Origin: Paludibacteraceae bacterium
GTDB taxonomy: Bacteria; Bacteroidota; Bacteroidia; Bacteroidales; Paludibacteraceae
DNA length: 45,050 nucleotides
Assembly (NCBI GenBank): GCA_017503075.1
Contig: JAFVTU010000023.1
Coordinates: 1-45,050 of the forward strand
Direction: 5' to 3'
How positions within the stretch are numbered: the first letter of the stretch is position 1; each line of letters starts with the position of its first letter. Of the stretch, positions 32,845 to 41,228 are shown piece by piece. Below the pieces are notes generated by a model, which saw only the letters and a list, made by a program, of their open reading frames with translations, ran no database searches and was not told the origin of the DNA. A program made the translations under genes and the position numbers.

Positions 32845-34082
32845 AGTTTGATGTAAATCTTCTTGCGGTAGAGGATGTATGCTATACCCCAGAATACGAG
32901 CACCAAACTCAAAGCACATGCGAAGGAACCACCTTCGTTGCCAAAGAGCGGCTGCATGCACACCTTATACCAGAAACTCCACACATTATACATTTGTTCG
33001 TTATACTCAAAGCGGATACTACGCATTATATACACTGCAATAGCACTCAAGCAGAAGATAAACAATGGGTTAACACCAAAACACTCAAAGAACTTATACC
33101 AGTTATTGGCCACTTTCTTAGTAGCAATCTCACACTTAGTAGTAGCCTCTTTGGCATTGCGCTCTGGTAAGCGGATATCCAATACCCAAGTCAGAATAGC
33201 GAGCAAAGAGCTAGCCAAACCGCAGGTGACGAGGATATAGCTTGCAGACCACATGCTCTTGTTGATAGGATATGCATAATCGAGCAAGAAACCAAGAAGC
33301 ATCATTACCGCTCCAGCAAGGAGAAGGCGGGTAACTTTGCCCCAGTTATCCTTGACATTCATGATGAGATGTCCCATCCATGCACCAATCAACACATGCG
33401 CTACGCAAGGGATAGTAGAGAGCACACCCTCTGGATCAAAGCCAATACGCTCACCTGCCGCATTGGTCATGTGATAGATATGATTGTCGCCGAGCAACTT
33501 GAGGTCCACAATAGACTCCATGTTGGCAGCGTTGAGTTCGAAACTATTGGTTACGCTCTGCATGATACAATAGATGATCATCAGAACAGCAGCTACCCAA
33601 GGGCAGTTCTTAGGTTTAGCAGCCAGCATAAGCAAGCCGCCGAAGATACTCACAAGACCCAAGCGTGGGAACACGCCCAAGATACGGATATGCTCGATTG
33701 GATAGGTCCAAACGGCATGCAAGAGGGTAGTTCCTTCTTTAGTGATTTGTCCAAGAAACATTCCAAGCCAACTGAGCGCCCAACCGATGAGAACGATGAG
33801 CAGACCACGCGTGATAACCTTCTGAGCCACAGACCAAGTGAGAGCGTGGTTAGTCTTCTTATGGCTAATATACATAGCGATACCCATACAGAAAACGAAG
33901 AATGGGAAGACGAGGTCGGTAGGTGTGCAACCGTTCCATGCCGCATGGCGGAGAGGCGCATAGATATGTGACCAAGTACCAGGGTTATTGACAAGGATCA
34001 TGCCCGCGATGGTGATACCACGCAAAACGTCCAAAGAGAGGAGGCGTTTTTTAGGGGTTGGGGTGATAGTTTCTTGTGACAT
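32841..34082 (-). CDS. Membrane acyltransferase of the HGSNAT/NagX type
   Basis: 413 residues with roughly ten to eleven hydrophobic segments. LSLDVLRGITIAGMILVNNPG near the N-terminus and PTDLVFPFFVFCMGIAM are signatures of the DUF1624/DUF5009 family related to lysosomal heparan-alpha-glucosaminide N-acetyltransferase, which passes acetyl groups across the membrane to amino sugars. The substrate here is unknown; amino-sugar acetylation during glycan use is the likely role. No promoter consensus was found in the short upstream gap, which holds CCGG hairpins. Confidence 0.82.
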   Translation of the reverse strand: MSQETITPTPKKRLLSLDVLRGITIAGMILVNNPGTWSHIYAPLRHAAWNGCTPTDLVFPFFVFCMGIAMYISHKKTNHALTWSVAQKVITRGLLIVLIGWALSWLGMFLGQITKEGTTLLHAVWTYPIEHIRILGVFPRLGLVSIFGGLLMLAAKPKNCPWVAAVLMIIYCIMQSVTNSFELNAANMESIVDLKLLGDNHIYHMTNAAGERIGFDPEGVLSTIPCVAHVLIGAWMGHLIMNVKDNWGKVTRLLLAGAVMMLLGFLLDYAYPINKSMWSASYILVTCGLASSLLAILTWVLDIRLPERNAKEATTKCEIATKKVANNWYKFFECFGVNPLFIFCLSAIAVYIMRSIRFEYNEQMYNVWSFWYKVCMQPLFGNEGGSFACALSLVLVFWGIAYILYRKKIYIKL

Positions 34083-34105
34083 AGTATTTTGATTTTATAA
34101 TTATA

Positions 34106-34137
34106 CCGGAAATTCCGGCGAGTCCGGATTTACCGGA
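34106..34137. repeat. Pair of CCGG hairpins
   Basis: CCGGAAATTCCGG (34106-34118) and TCCGG-ATTTA-CCGGA (34123-34137) lie between the acyltransferase start and the tsf terminator. Confidence 0.65.
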
Positions 34138-34148
34138 TACTTATATAG

Positions 34149-34182
34149 AAAACAGCCCCCCGTGTGCGCGGAGGGCTGTTTT
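34149..34182 (-). terminator. Terminator of the rplM-rpsI-rpsB-tsf cluster
   Basis: On the minus strand AAAACAGCCCTCCGCG and a GGGCTGTTTT arm form a strong stem with T tract, 11 bases after the tsf stop. Confidence 0.85.
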
Positions 34183-34192
34183 ATCAGTTTTA

Positions 34193-35182
34193 TTACTCTT
34201 GGTTGAGGGTTACGCGCTTGAAGTCGATTACGTTAACGTTGTTCTTCTTCAAAACGTCTTTCACGAGCTCTTTGCTCTCGCTCATGATGTATTGTTGCTC
34301 TACCAAAGTGCTCTCTTTCAAGAACTTACCAAGACGACCTTGTGCAATCATCTCAACTTTCTTCATGTTGATGTTTGCCTCAGCCTCAGCAGGAACAGTA
34401 GCGCGGATTTGGCGTGCTGTCTCAGCTTGCTCTGGGGTCAACCAACCTTTAGCCATGTTAGACTCAATGTGGTCATCGCTATCCACGTGAGCTGGGTTGA
34501 TACCTGCTTTGCGAACTGCTTGCTCAACTGCTTTGTTGATTTCGTCTTGTTTGGTTTTCTCGATTGCTACAGAAAGCTCGCGGTCTTTAATCTCTTGTGC
34601 TACGTGGTCAGCATCCAAAGCGATTGGAGACATAGAAGCCACTTGCATAGAGATACCGTGGAGTACTTCAGCGTTAGCATCCTCAGCGTCAGCAGCAACG
34701 AGTGCGCTGAGCTTGTTGCCAAGGTGGTTGTAAGCATCTACCTTAGGAGCTACGAGGAAAGCGTAGTCGCTGAGTTCCATCTTCTCACCAGTCACGCCAG
34801 AGCGCTCAGTTACAGCATCTTGTACGGTGAAGTCACCCAACTTGCAAGCCTTAAGAGCCTCAAGGTCAGCTGGTTTCTCAGCCATAGCCACCTCAAGGAT
34901 AGCCTTAACCATATTGACATAATCTTCGTTCTTAGCTACGAAGTCGGTCTCGCACTTCACGCCTACGATTGCACCAAAGCCATTCTCAGCCTTAGCCAAA
35001 ACGCAACCTTCAGAAGCCTCGCGCTCGCTACGCTTTGCAGCGATAGCTTGACCACGCTTACGGAGCAAGTCCTTAGCCACTTCGAAGTCGCCGTTAGCCT
35101 CCTCAAGTGCTTTCTTGACATCCATCATACCTGCGCCAGTGATGTCGCGCAGTTTCTTAATATCTGCTAATGTAACAGCCAT
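34193..35182 (-). CDS. tsf: Elongation factor Ts
   Basis: 329 residues. The N-terminus (TLADIKKLRDITGAGMMDVKK, 21 letters with a standard UBA-like fold) and the core CVLAKAENGFGAIVGVKCET, TDFVAKN are diagnostic. The chain is longer than E. coli EF-Ts, as usual in Bacteroidetes. EF-Ts recycles EF-Tu by GDP exchange. It lies 30 bases after rpsB and is closed by a terminator. Confidence 0.97.
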   Translation of the reverse strand: MAVTLADIKKLRDITGAGMMDVKKALEEANGDFEVAKDLLRKRGQAIAAKRSEREASEGCVLAKAENGFGAIVGVKCETDFVAKNEDYVNMVKAILEVAMAEKPADLEALKACKLGDFTVQDAVTERSGVTGEKMELSDYAFLVAPKVDAYNHLGNKLSALVAADAEDANAEVLHGISMQVASMSPIALDADHVAQEIKDRELSVAIEKTKQDEINKAVEQAVRKAGINPAHVDSDDHIESNMAKGWLTPEQAETARQIRATVPAEAEANINMKKVEMIAQGRLGKFLKESTLVEQQYIMSESKELVKDVLKKNNVNVIDFKRVTLNQE

Positions 35183-35212
35183 TGTTTCTAGAATTTATCT
35201 GTTTATCAATAA

Positions 35213-36055
35213 TTACTCAGCTTTAGCCTCTTCAGCAGGAGCAGCTACTTCTGCTACTTTCTCAGCCTCTGCTTTTGGAGCAGCTTTGCGAACGCGTTGA
35301 CGGCGCTCTTTTGGAGCTGGAGCCTCACCAGCAGCTTGTGCTGCAGCAGCCTCTTCGTCAGCTTTCTCTACTTTGCGCTCTTCAAGACCCTCTTGGATAG
35401 CTGCGCAAACAGCGGTCAAGATGACGTCGATAGACTTGGTAGCATCGTCGTTAGCTGGGATTACGAAGTCGATGTTGTTAGGGTTAGAGTTGGTATCAAC
35501 AATACCAAATACAGGAATACCCAAACGGTTAGCCTCAGCTACAGCGATGTGCTCTTTCATTACGTCAACAACGAATACTGCGCTAGGAAGACGAGTCAAG
35601 TCAGAGATAGAACCGAGGTTCTTCTCGAGTTTCTCGCGTTGGCGAGTGATTTGGAGTTTCTCGCGTTTAGAAATGTTGTTGAAAGTACCGTCGGTCATCA
35701 TCTTGTCGATGGTTGACATTTTCTTCACAGCCTTGCGGATAGTAGGGAAGTTGGTGAGCATACCACCAGCCCAACGCTCGGTGATGTAAGGCATGTTGAT
35801 CTCTTGAGCCTTTTGTGCTACTACCTCTTGACCTTGTTTCTTGGTAGAAACGAAGAGGATCTTACGACCAGATTTAGCGATAGCTTTCAATGCCTCAGCA
35901 GCCTCGTCGATTTTCACTACGGTCTTGTTGAGGTCGATGATGTGGATACCATTGCGCTCCATGTAGATGTAAGGAGCCATAGCTGGATTCCATTTGCGTT
36001 TGAGGTGACCAAAGTGGCAGCCAGCCTCGAGAAGTTGATCAAAATTTGTTCTCAT
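35213..36055 (-). CDS. rpsB: Small ribosomal subunit protein uS2
   Basis: 280 residues. LLEAGCHFGHLKRKWNPAM, YITERWAGGMLTNF and DTNSNPNNIDFVIPANDDA are uS2 hallmarks. The last ~50 residues are an Ala/Glu/Pro/Lys-rich extension (EEAAAAQAAGEAPAP) often seen in this phylum. Classic rpsB-tsf order. A nested palindrome occupies the upstream gap. Confidence 0.97.
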   Translation of the reverse strand: MRTNFDQLLEAGCHFGHLKRKWNPAMAPYIYMERNGIHIIDLNKTVVKIDEAAEALKAIAKSGRKILFVSTKKQGQEVVAQKAQEINMPYITERWAGGMLTNFPTIRKAVKKMSTIDKMMTDGTFNNISKREKLQITRQREKLEKNLGSISDLTRLPSAVFVVDVMKEHIAVAEANRLGIPVFGIVDTNSNPNNIDFVIPANDDATKSIDVILTAVCAAIQEGLEERKVEKADEEAAAAQAAGEAPAPKERRQRVRKAAPKAEAEKVAEVAAPAEEAKAE

Positions 36056-36089
36056 TTTGTTTGATTAGTTTTGAATTATTTATTACATA

Positions 36090-36180
36090 ATTTATCCGTT
36101 GCCTCCGCTACGCAGAGAAGCGCGCATAGGAGGAATAACAGAGTAATCCGTGGCGAGCAACAAGTTGCCACCACGGAGTC
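36090..36180. repeat. Nested palindromes between rpsI and rpsB
   Basis: TCCGTGG (36147-36153) pairs with CCACGGA (36171-36177), enclosing GCAAC-AA-GTTGC. A weaker GCCTCC...GGAGG structure precedes it (about 36100-36133). The form, an outer arm around an inner hairpin, equals the cassettes near the tRNA-Gln genes. Confidence 0.65.
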
Positions 36181-36195
36181 ACTGCTATTTGGATA

Positions 36196-36582
36196 TTAAC
36201 GCTTACTAAATTGGAAGTGTTTGCGTGCTTTTGGTTGACCTGGCTTCTTACGCTCTACCTCACGAGCATCGCGAGTCATGAAGCCCTCAGCCTTCAACGC
36301 TGGTTTGTCCTCTGGGTTGATCTTCACCAAAGCGCGAGCGATTGCAAGACGCAAAGCCTCTGCTTGGCCTTTGTAGCCACCACCATCGAGGTTTACTTTG
36401 ATATCATATTTCTCAGCCACTTCAAGTTTGTTAAGAGGTTGCTTAACAACATATTGAAGAATTGGACTTGGGAAGTACACATCCAAATCACGGCCATTGA
36501 TTGTGATCTTGCCGGTACCTTCTTGTACATAAACGCGAGCAACTGCTGCTTTACGACGACCTAATGCATTAATCATTTCCAT
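36196..36582 (-). CDS. rpsI: Small ribosomal subunit protein uS9
   Basis: 128 residues. INALGRRKAAVARVYVQEGTG at the start, GGGYKGQAEALRLAIARAL, and the basic end KPGQPKARKHFQFSKR, whose last residues reach the decoding site. It lies 8 bases after rplM. Confidence 0.97.
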   Translation of the reverse strand: MEMINALGRRKAAVARVYVQEGTGKITINGRDLDVYFPSPILQYVVKQPLNKLEVAEKYDIKVNLDGGGYKGQAEALRLAIARALVKINPEDKPALKAEGFMTRDAREVERKKPGQPKARKHFQFSKR

Positions 36583-36590
36583 ATCTTCAA

Positions 36591-37046
36591 TTATTTAAGT
36601 GTGTTGATGTCTAATTGTTTTGGTTGTTGAGCTTGCATGTTGTGCTCTGCACCTGCAAATACGTGGAGGTTACCGATGATCTTGCGACCAAGACGATTCT
36701 TTGGAAGCATACCTTTAACCACCTTTTGGATCAAACGATCTGCGCCCTTCTCAAGCATTTGAGCAGGAGTCATCTCGCGTTGACCACCTGGGAAGCCAGT
36801 GTAGCGTACATATACGCGGTCATTCCACTTGTTACCAGTCAATTGCACTTTGTCTGCATTGATGATAATCACATTGTCACCACAATCCACGTTAGGAGTG
36901 AAGTTTGGTTTGTACTTGCCACGGAGGAGCTTAGCTACCTTCGAGCACATACGGCCAAGTACTTGGCCCTCAGCATCAATAACAACCCATTCCTTTTGAA
37001 CGGTTGCCTTGTTAGCTGATACAGTCTTGTAACTTAATGTATCCAT
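36591..37046 (-). CDS. rplM: Large ribosomal subunit protein uL13
   Basis: 151 residues. WVVIDAEGQVLGRMCSKVAKL, YVRYTGFPGGQREMT and VKGMLPKNRLGRKI are characteristic. It is first gene of rplM-rpsI, a near-universal pair. Confidence 0.97.
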   Translation of the reverse strand: MDTLSYKTVSANKATVQKEWVVIDAEGQVLGRMCSKVAKLLRGKYKPNFTPNVDCGDNVIIINADKVQLTGNKWNDRVYVRYTGFPGGQREMTPAQMLEKGADRLIQKVVKGMLPKNRLGRKIIGNLHVFAGAEHNMQAQQPKQLDINTLK

Positions 37047-37059
37047 TTGTTTTTAATGT

Positions 37060-37120
37060 TTTGACCATGTCGACAGACAACTTTACGTGCTCTATGAGCC
37101 CCACTGCCCAACATGGCGAA
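37060..37120 (-). promoter_or_regulatory. Possible structured uL13 leader
   Basis: Between promoter and rplM start, CCATGT (37065-37070) and ACATGG (37111-37116) can close a stem around an inner hairpin GCTC-ATA-GAGC (minus strand). Location and size suit an autoregulatory ribosomal-protein leader; inferred by eye. Confidence 0.4.
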
Positions 37121-37201
37121 TTAATATAAATAAAGTTTTAAATGTTTCAAAAGTTTTAAGGGTTTCAATGGCTGTTCAACCAAATCGCCCGAAAAAGCAT
37201 G

Positions 37202-37232
37202 CAAAGGTACAACAAAAAATGCATATGTGCAA
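37202..37232 (-). promoter_or_regulatory. Promoter of the rplM operon
   Basis: On the minus strand CTTG (37230-37233) is 20 bases from TACCTTTG (37202-37209). The leader is about 150 bases and also contains TTTCAA-type repeats (37130-37170). Confidence 0.78.
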
Positions 37233-37287
37233 GTTTTTTTAGAAAAAAAATGCATTTTTGGATAAAAAAAGTGTACATGGGCTGCAT

Positions 37288-37902
37288 CTAGCGACCGTAG
37301 CTTCGAGGTGGTTGAGTCCCTTCTAGGGACGAAATTGGTGCCCTCGAAGTTACAAGCGTGTCGGTAGATGCTAGGGCATCTGCACTCACCTGACCAAATA
37401 TTACGACATTTTTTTTGCAAAATTCTTTAGGTGTCCATAATTTCCATGGATTTTCGTAGCCATTGCGAAGCTCCTGCTTGACATCCTCTATATCGCGTAA
37501 TTGACGCTTTGGAGCAGTCGATTTACTTCCCTTTGCTGCCAATTTCTTTTCTCTGTTGGCTTCACGAATTTGCTCCTCCACCTTGAAATCAGCCTCGAGC
37601 ATTTCGATTACTTTAGGATAAATCTTATTGAATATCTGAGGGTTGTCGGTAAACCAAACCAATGAGGAATCAAACTCTGCTTGGGTAATACCATGTTTGT
37701 CCAGCACATTTTTATAATACCCCGATAGTTCCTGATCGTGGGAGTAGTTATACCCCGCCACCTGTATAGCACCATCCGCGCGATGCAAATCATACAGCAC
37801 ATCTCGCATCTCACGATTGGACAACACACCACGTGGACGGCAACCTACGATTGCCAACAAGATGCATGCTATGCATGCTATTTTTGTGTTAAAAAGTTTC
37901 AA
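37288..37902 (-). CDS. DUF4296 lipoprotein with palindrome-derived C-terminus
   Basis: 204 residues. A lipoprotein signal ends LLAIVGC (Cys21). REMRDVLYDLHRADGAIQV and the following helical region match DUF4296, a Bacteroidetes family of unknown function often found near lspA, as here. After about residue 170 the sequence becomes Ser/Thr/Ala-rich. Residues about 185-201 (RAPISSLEGTQPPRS) are encoded by the palindromic element at 37302-37348, and residues just before by hairpin AGATGC-TAGG-GCATCT. The usual family end was therefore probably extended by insertion of repeat DNA. It is third gene of metK-lspA-DUF4296, 12 bases after lspA. Confidence 0.85.
   Translation of the reverse strand: MKLFNTKIACIACILLAIVGCRPRGVLSNREMRDVLYDLHRADGAIQVAGYNYSHDQELSGYYKNVLDKHGITQAEFDSSLVWFTDNPQIFNKIYPKVIEMLEADFKVEEQIREANREKKLAAKGSKSTAPKRQLRDIEDVKQELRNGYENPWKLWTPKEFCKKNVVIFGQVSADALASTDTLVTSRAPISSLEGTQPPRSYGR
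37302..37348. repeat. TTCGAGG...CCTCGAA palindromic element, inside a CDS
   Basis: Left TTCGAGGTGG, central hairpin GTCCCT-TCT-AGGGAC (37316-37330), right GGTGCCCTCGAA. The copy at 40089 has the same ends and a different hairpin. The element forms the last codons of the DUF4296 gene. Confidence 0.85.
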
Positions 37903-37914
37903 AGTTTCAGGGTT

Positions 37915-38481
37915 TCAATGTTTCTCTTTCTTTGGGAAAATCTGATTCAGGCTTTCATCCAAGTCTTTGCGATAGAAGATAATAATCAAGAACACCGCTA
38001 CCGTGATGAACGAGTCTGCTATATTGAATACGGGGCGGAAGAATAACACCTCGCCAGCAGCGTTGCGTATCAATGGGAAATAGAGCATATCCACAACCCT
38101 ACCATGAAACCACTCGGCATAGCCCCATATTTTGCCATAAAACACACAGTCAATGATATTGCCCAATGCACCAGCAATCACCATTGCTATGGTTGTCAGA
38201 TAGCCAGTACGCACGGTTTGCTTGTGAATCATCGTGTGGATATACCATCCAAGTACGCCCACTGCCACTATACGAAATAGCGTCAGCAGCAACTTGCTAA
38301 ACCACTCTATACCAAAAGCCATGCCATTGTTTTCCACAAAGACTATCCAAAACCACGAGAACACTTCGCGTGCCTCGCCGATTTCGAAATGCGTTTTGAT
38401 ATACACCTTCGACACTTGGTCAAGCACCAATGCAAATAGCACGATGCCAATCACGAGCCAAGTTTGTTTTGTTTTTGTCAT
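37915..38481 (-). CDS. lspA: Lipoprotein signal peptidase (signal peptidase II)
   Basis: 188 residues with four hydrophobic segments. The catalytic aspartates lie in [10 protein letters not shown] and [20 protein letters not shown] is the conserved NxGxAF-like segment. It cleaves lipoprotein signal peptides after lipidation. Its ATG overlaps the metK stop (ATGA), so translation is coupled and transcription shared. Confidence 0.95.
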   Translation of the reverse strand: MTKTKQTWLVIGIVLFALVLDQVSKVYIKTHFEIGEAREVFSWFWIVFVENNGMAFGIEWFSKLLLTLFRIVAVGVLGWYIHTMIHKQTVRTGYLTTIAMVIAGALGNIIDCVFYGKIWGYAEWFHGRVVDMLYFPLIRNAAGEVLFFRPVFNIADSFITVAVFLIIIFYRKDLDESLNQIFPKKEKH

Positions 38482-39722
38482 AATCCAAATGCTTGTTTAA
38501 TTTCAGCCACTTTGTCAAGTTTTTCCCATGTAAACAATTCCACTTCGCGCTCAATCACTTGTCCGTTGTCCACAAAAGTTTTCTTCAACACCTCGTTAGT
38601 GCGGCCCATATGTCCGTAGCGGGCAGTCTCTTCGTACATTGGTTGTTTGAGTTTCAATGTTTCGATAATAGCTTGTGGACGGAGGTCAAATAGTTCACTC
38701 ACTTTCTTGGCAATCTCGCCGTCGCTCATTGCCACTTTGGCAGTACCATAGGTATTCACGCAGACGCTCACAGGTTGTGCCACACCAATCGCATAACTGA
38801 TTTGCACCAGCACTTCCTTAGCTACACCTGCTGCAACCATATTTTTCGCAATCCAACGAGCCGCATATGCAGCAGAACGGTCCACCTTTGATGGGTCCTT
38901 GCCTGAGAAAGCACCACCGCCATGAGCTCCGCGACCTCCGTAGGTATCCACGATTATTTTGCGCCCTGTTAGACCTGTATCGCCGTGAGGTCCCCCGATA
39001 ACGAAATTACCTGTAGGATTAACAAGCAACTTGAAGTCACCTTTCAATAGCTCGGCATAACGTGCATCGCGTTTGGCTACGCGAGGCAACAGTACGCGCT
39101 GGATATCTGCTTTTATCTGCTCTTGAGTAGCCTCCTCGTCGTGTTGGGTACTTACTACAATGGTATCAATACGCAGTGGTTCGCCCTCTTCGCTATACTC
39201 CATAGTCACTTGGCTCTTGGAGTCAGGACGGAGGTACAACATCTCCTCGCCCTCTTTGCGTACACGCGCGAGCGTATATACTAAGGTGTGTGCCAAATCG
39301 AGGGTCAGAGGCATATAGTTCTCGGTTTCATCACTGGCATAACCGAACATCATTCCTTGGTCGCCTGCACCTTGCTCACCCACATTCTCCGTTCCTTGAC
39401 CTTTCACGCCACGTGCAATATCTGCACTCTGCTCGTGCAAAGCAGTTAAGATGCCACAGCTCTCTGCCTCGAACTTATAGGCAGACTTGGTATAGCCAAT
39501 CTCTGCGATGGTTTTGCGCACGGTGCTTTGGATATCCACATATTTCTCGCTTGACACTTCACCTGCCACAATCACTTGTCCTGTGGTTACCATAGTCTCG
39601 CACGCCACGTGTGAGTTAGGGTCTAATGCCAAGAATTGGTCTAAGATGGCGTCACTGATTTGATCCGCCACTTTGTCTGGGTGTCCTTCACTGACACTCT
39701 CGGATGTAAATAAGTAGTTCAT
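38478..39722 (-). CDS. metK: S-adenosylmethionine synthetase
   Basis: 414 residues. [52 protein letters not shown] and the closing YGHMGR region are all conserved. The enzyme makes SAM from methionine and ATP as a tetramer. Expression is predicted to be controlled by the SAM-II-type riboswitch and terminator in its leader. First gene of a likely operon with lspA and the DUF4296 gene. Confidence 0.97.
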   Translation of the reverse strand: MNYLFTSESVSEGHPDKVADQISDAILDQFLALDPNSHVACETMVTTGQVIVAGEVSSEKYVDIQSTVRKTIAEIGYTKSAYKFEAESCGILTALHEQSADIARGVKGQGTENVGEQGAGDQGMMFGYASDETENYMPLTLDLAHTLVYTLARVRKEGEEMLYLRPDSKSQVTMEYSEEGEPLRIDTIVVSTQHDEEATQEQIKADIQRVLLPRVAKRDARYAELLKGDFKLLVNPTGNFVIGGPHGDTGLTGRKIIVDTYGGRGAHGGGAFSGKDPSKVDRSAAYAARWIAKNMVAAGVAKEVLVQISYAIGVAQPVSVCVNTYGTAKVAMSDGEIAKKVSELFDLRPQAIIETLKLKQPMYEETARYGHMGRTNEVLKKTFVDNGQVIEREVELFTWEKLDKVAEIKQAFGL

Positions 39723-39740
39723 TTTCTATTGTTAGGGTCA

Positions 39741-39776
39741 AAAAAATCCACAAGCGACTGTTTGGGTCTTGTGGAA
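39741..39776 (-). terminator. Terminator in the metK leader (expression platform)
   Basis: On the minus strand TCCACAAG and CTTGTGGA pair around a 13-base loop, followed by TTTTTTT, before the metK start. The CAAG arm is also complementary to CTTG at the end of the aptamer, allowing an exclusive alternative pairing. Confidence 0.75.
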
Positions 39777-39778
39777 AA

Positions 39779-39832
39779 CAAGTTTTTAGCATTATTTTAT
39801 AGAGGTCGCAAGCAGTCCAAATCTATCCTCTT
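39779..39832 (-). promoter_or_regulatory. SAM-II-type riboswitch aptamer
   Basis: On the minus strand the P1 arms GAGG (39827-39830) and CCTC (39802-39805) enclose a loop with GATTTGG and TGCTTGC. They are followed by TATAAAATAATGCTAAAAAC. This order, GAUUU...UUGC in the loop and AUAAA..GCUAAAA after P1, matches the SAM-II pseudoknot consensus known from alphaproteobacteria and Bacteroidota. The CTAAA can pair with TTTGG in the loop to make the pseudoknot. It lies between the metK promoter and metK. Confidence 0.82.
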
Positions 39833-39845
39833 TCAAAATCGGGTG

Positions 39846-39877
39846 CAAAGGTACGACAAAATTCGCACATACGCAAG
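39846..39877 (-). promoter_or_regulatory. Promoter of metK
   Basis: On the minus strand CTTG (39874-39877) is 20 bases from TACCTTTG (39846-39853), placing the transcription start just before the aptamer. Confidence 0.78.
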
Positions 39878-39879
39878 CA

Positions 39880-40190
39880 AAGCGAACATTATTTTCAAAA
39901 AAGATAGACTTTTGTCTATTGAATATGTTCATCTACTGCTCGTTGGAAGCTTGCTTACATAAGAGTACGTAGAAGAGCATATTCAGAAGGCGAAGCCGTA
40001 TTTTTCAAAAAAGTGCGAGCGTGCGAGGTATATACCCGCATTTTTGTAGTAACTTTGCATACATTGTAGCTAAATCCCTTCTATGATTTCGAGGTGGGCT
40101 CGTGTTCACACGAGGTCGGTGCCCTCGAAATCTGTCCTCTCCTGCAGGCGGAGTCCGAAATGTATCCTCACACTACAGCGCAGCGATCTA
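39880..40190. repeat. Gap between metK promoter and holA with TTCGAGG element
   Basis: No gene is visible. 40086-40131 is a palindromic element: ATTTCGAGG (40086-40094) and CCTCGAAAT (40123-40131) enclose hairpin CTCGTG-TTCA-CACGAG (40099-40114). It matches the copy at 37302 in its ends. Outside it, ATACAT and ATGTAT (around 40060 and 40160) could pair. A TAACTTTG at 40050 has no partner -33 box. A small GGCGAAGCC hairpin lies near 39989. Confidence 0.75.
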
Positions 40191-41228
40191 TCAATGCAAA
40201 ATCTTATAAATTAGTTCTTTCCACAGGTCCGAATCCTTCGCACTCGGATTATTGATACCCTTCAATCGCGCATCTATCTCACGGAAATAGCCAATGATAG
40301 CAAAGGTTTTGCCCGCAGAGAATCGGCGTGCTGCTGCCGCATAATCCTTCACAAAAAACGGCGACACCCCCAACGCACTAGCCGCTACTCGATCACTCTT
40401 ATCGGGTAGGTAGTGATAAATCATCAAGTTAGCAAAGAAGCCATACAATATTCCCAACTCTTTCACCATTGGGTGTTCCTTAGCCGACGCAAAGTACTGC
40501 GTGATACGATTGGCTTTAACCACATCCCCTTTAATCAATGCATCTTGCAACTCAAACACATTAAAATCCTTCGATATACCGATATTACGCTCCACCAAAG
40601 CAGCATCAATCACTTTCACTCCCTCGGGACGACCGTCAATCAACTTCTGCAACGCTCCCACAATTTGTGTCAAATCCGTACCAATACTATCGGCAAGGAT
40701 CTTTGTTACCTTTTCATCTATTCGTACCTCATCGCCATCAGCTTTTAGCTCTGCATTGCGTTGTGCCACATAGTCACGAATCCATTTCTCTACTTGATAA
40801 TCACGCAATGGTTCTGACTCCATCAATATGCCACCCTTCTTCTCCCAGTTCTTAAACAGGTTCAATCGTTTATCTGGCGAACCGTATTTATAGCAGAACA
40901 CTAATATCGTCGAAGGCTGTGGATTATCCATATACATCGCTAATGCATCCCATTTCTTGATGTTCTGTGCCTCTTTCACAATGATTACTTTGTATCCACC
41001 CATCATAGCAAAACCGCGTGCCGCACCAATCACGGGCGACACATCGCCACCGCTCAAATCCTTGCCATAGATGATTGTTTGATCAAACTCACGCGCCATT
41101 TCATCCAACACATTCTGCTCAATATACTCTGCCACCTTATCTATATAATAAGGTTCTTTTCCACAAAGCATGTACGCAGGTGCATACTTGCCCTGCTTCA
41201 AACCAATCATCACTTCTTCGTACTTCAT
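40191..41228 (-). CDS. holA: DNA polymerase III subunit delta
   Basis: 345 residues. APAYMLCGKEPYYIDKVAEYI at the N-terminus, the AAA-like fold without Walker A, FNVFELQDALIKGDVVKA and the C-terminal AAARRFSAGKTFAIIGYFREID domain fit HolA, the clamp-loader subunit that opens the beta ring. The start overlaps the radical SAM gene stop by four bases (ATGA). Confidence 0.92.
   Translation of the reverse strand: MKYEEVMIGLKQGKYAPAYMLCGKEPYYIDKVAEYIEQNVLDEMAREFDQTIIYGKDLSGGDVSPVIGAARGFAMMGGYKVIIVKEAQNIKKWDALAMYMDNPQPSTILVFCYKYGSPDKRLNLFKNWEKKGGILMESEPLRDYQVEKWIRDYVAQRNAELKADGDEVRIDEKVTKILADSIGTDLTQIVGALQKLIDGRPEGVKVIDAALVERNIGISKDFNVFELQDALIKGDVVKANRITQYFASAKEHPMVKELGILYGFFANLMIYHYLPDKSDRVAASALGVSPFFVKDYAAAARRFSAGKTFAIIGYFREIDARLKGINNPSAKDSDLWKELIYKILH

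Noticed and set aside
34199-35170. A 323-codon plus-strand frame opposite tsf
   Set aside because: It is antisense to a full-length EF-Ts gene and its translation resembles no protein family.
40050-40057. Promoter for a small RNA (TAACTTTG)
   Set aside because: No TTTG or TTG is present 19-21 bases upstream, so it was not called as a promoter.
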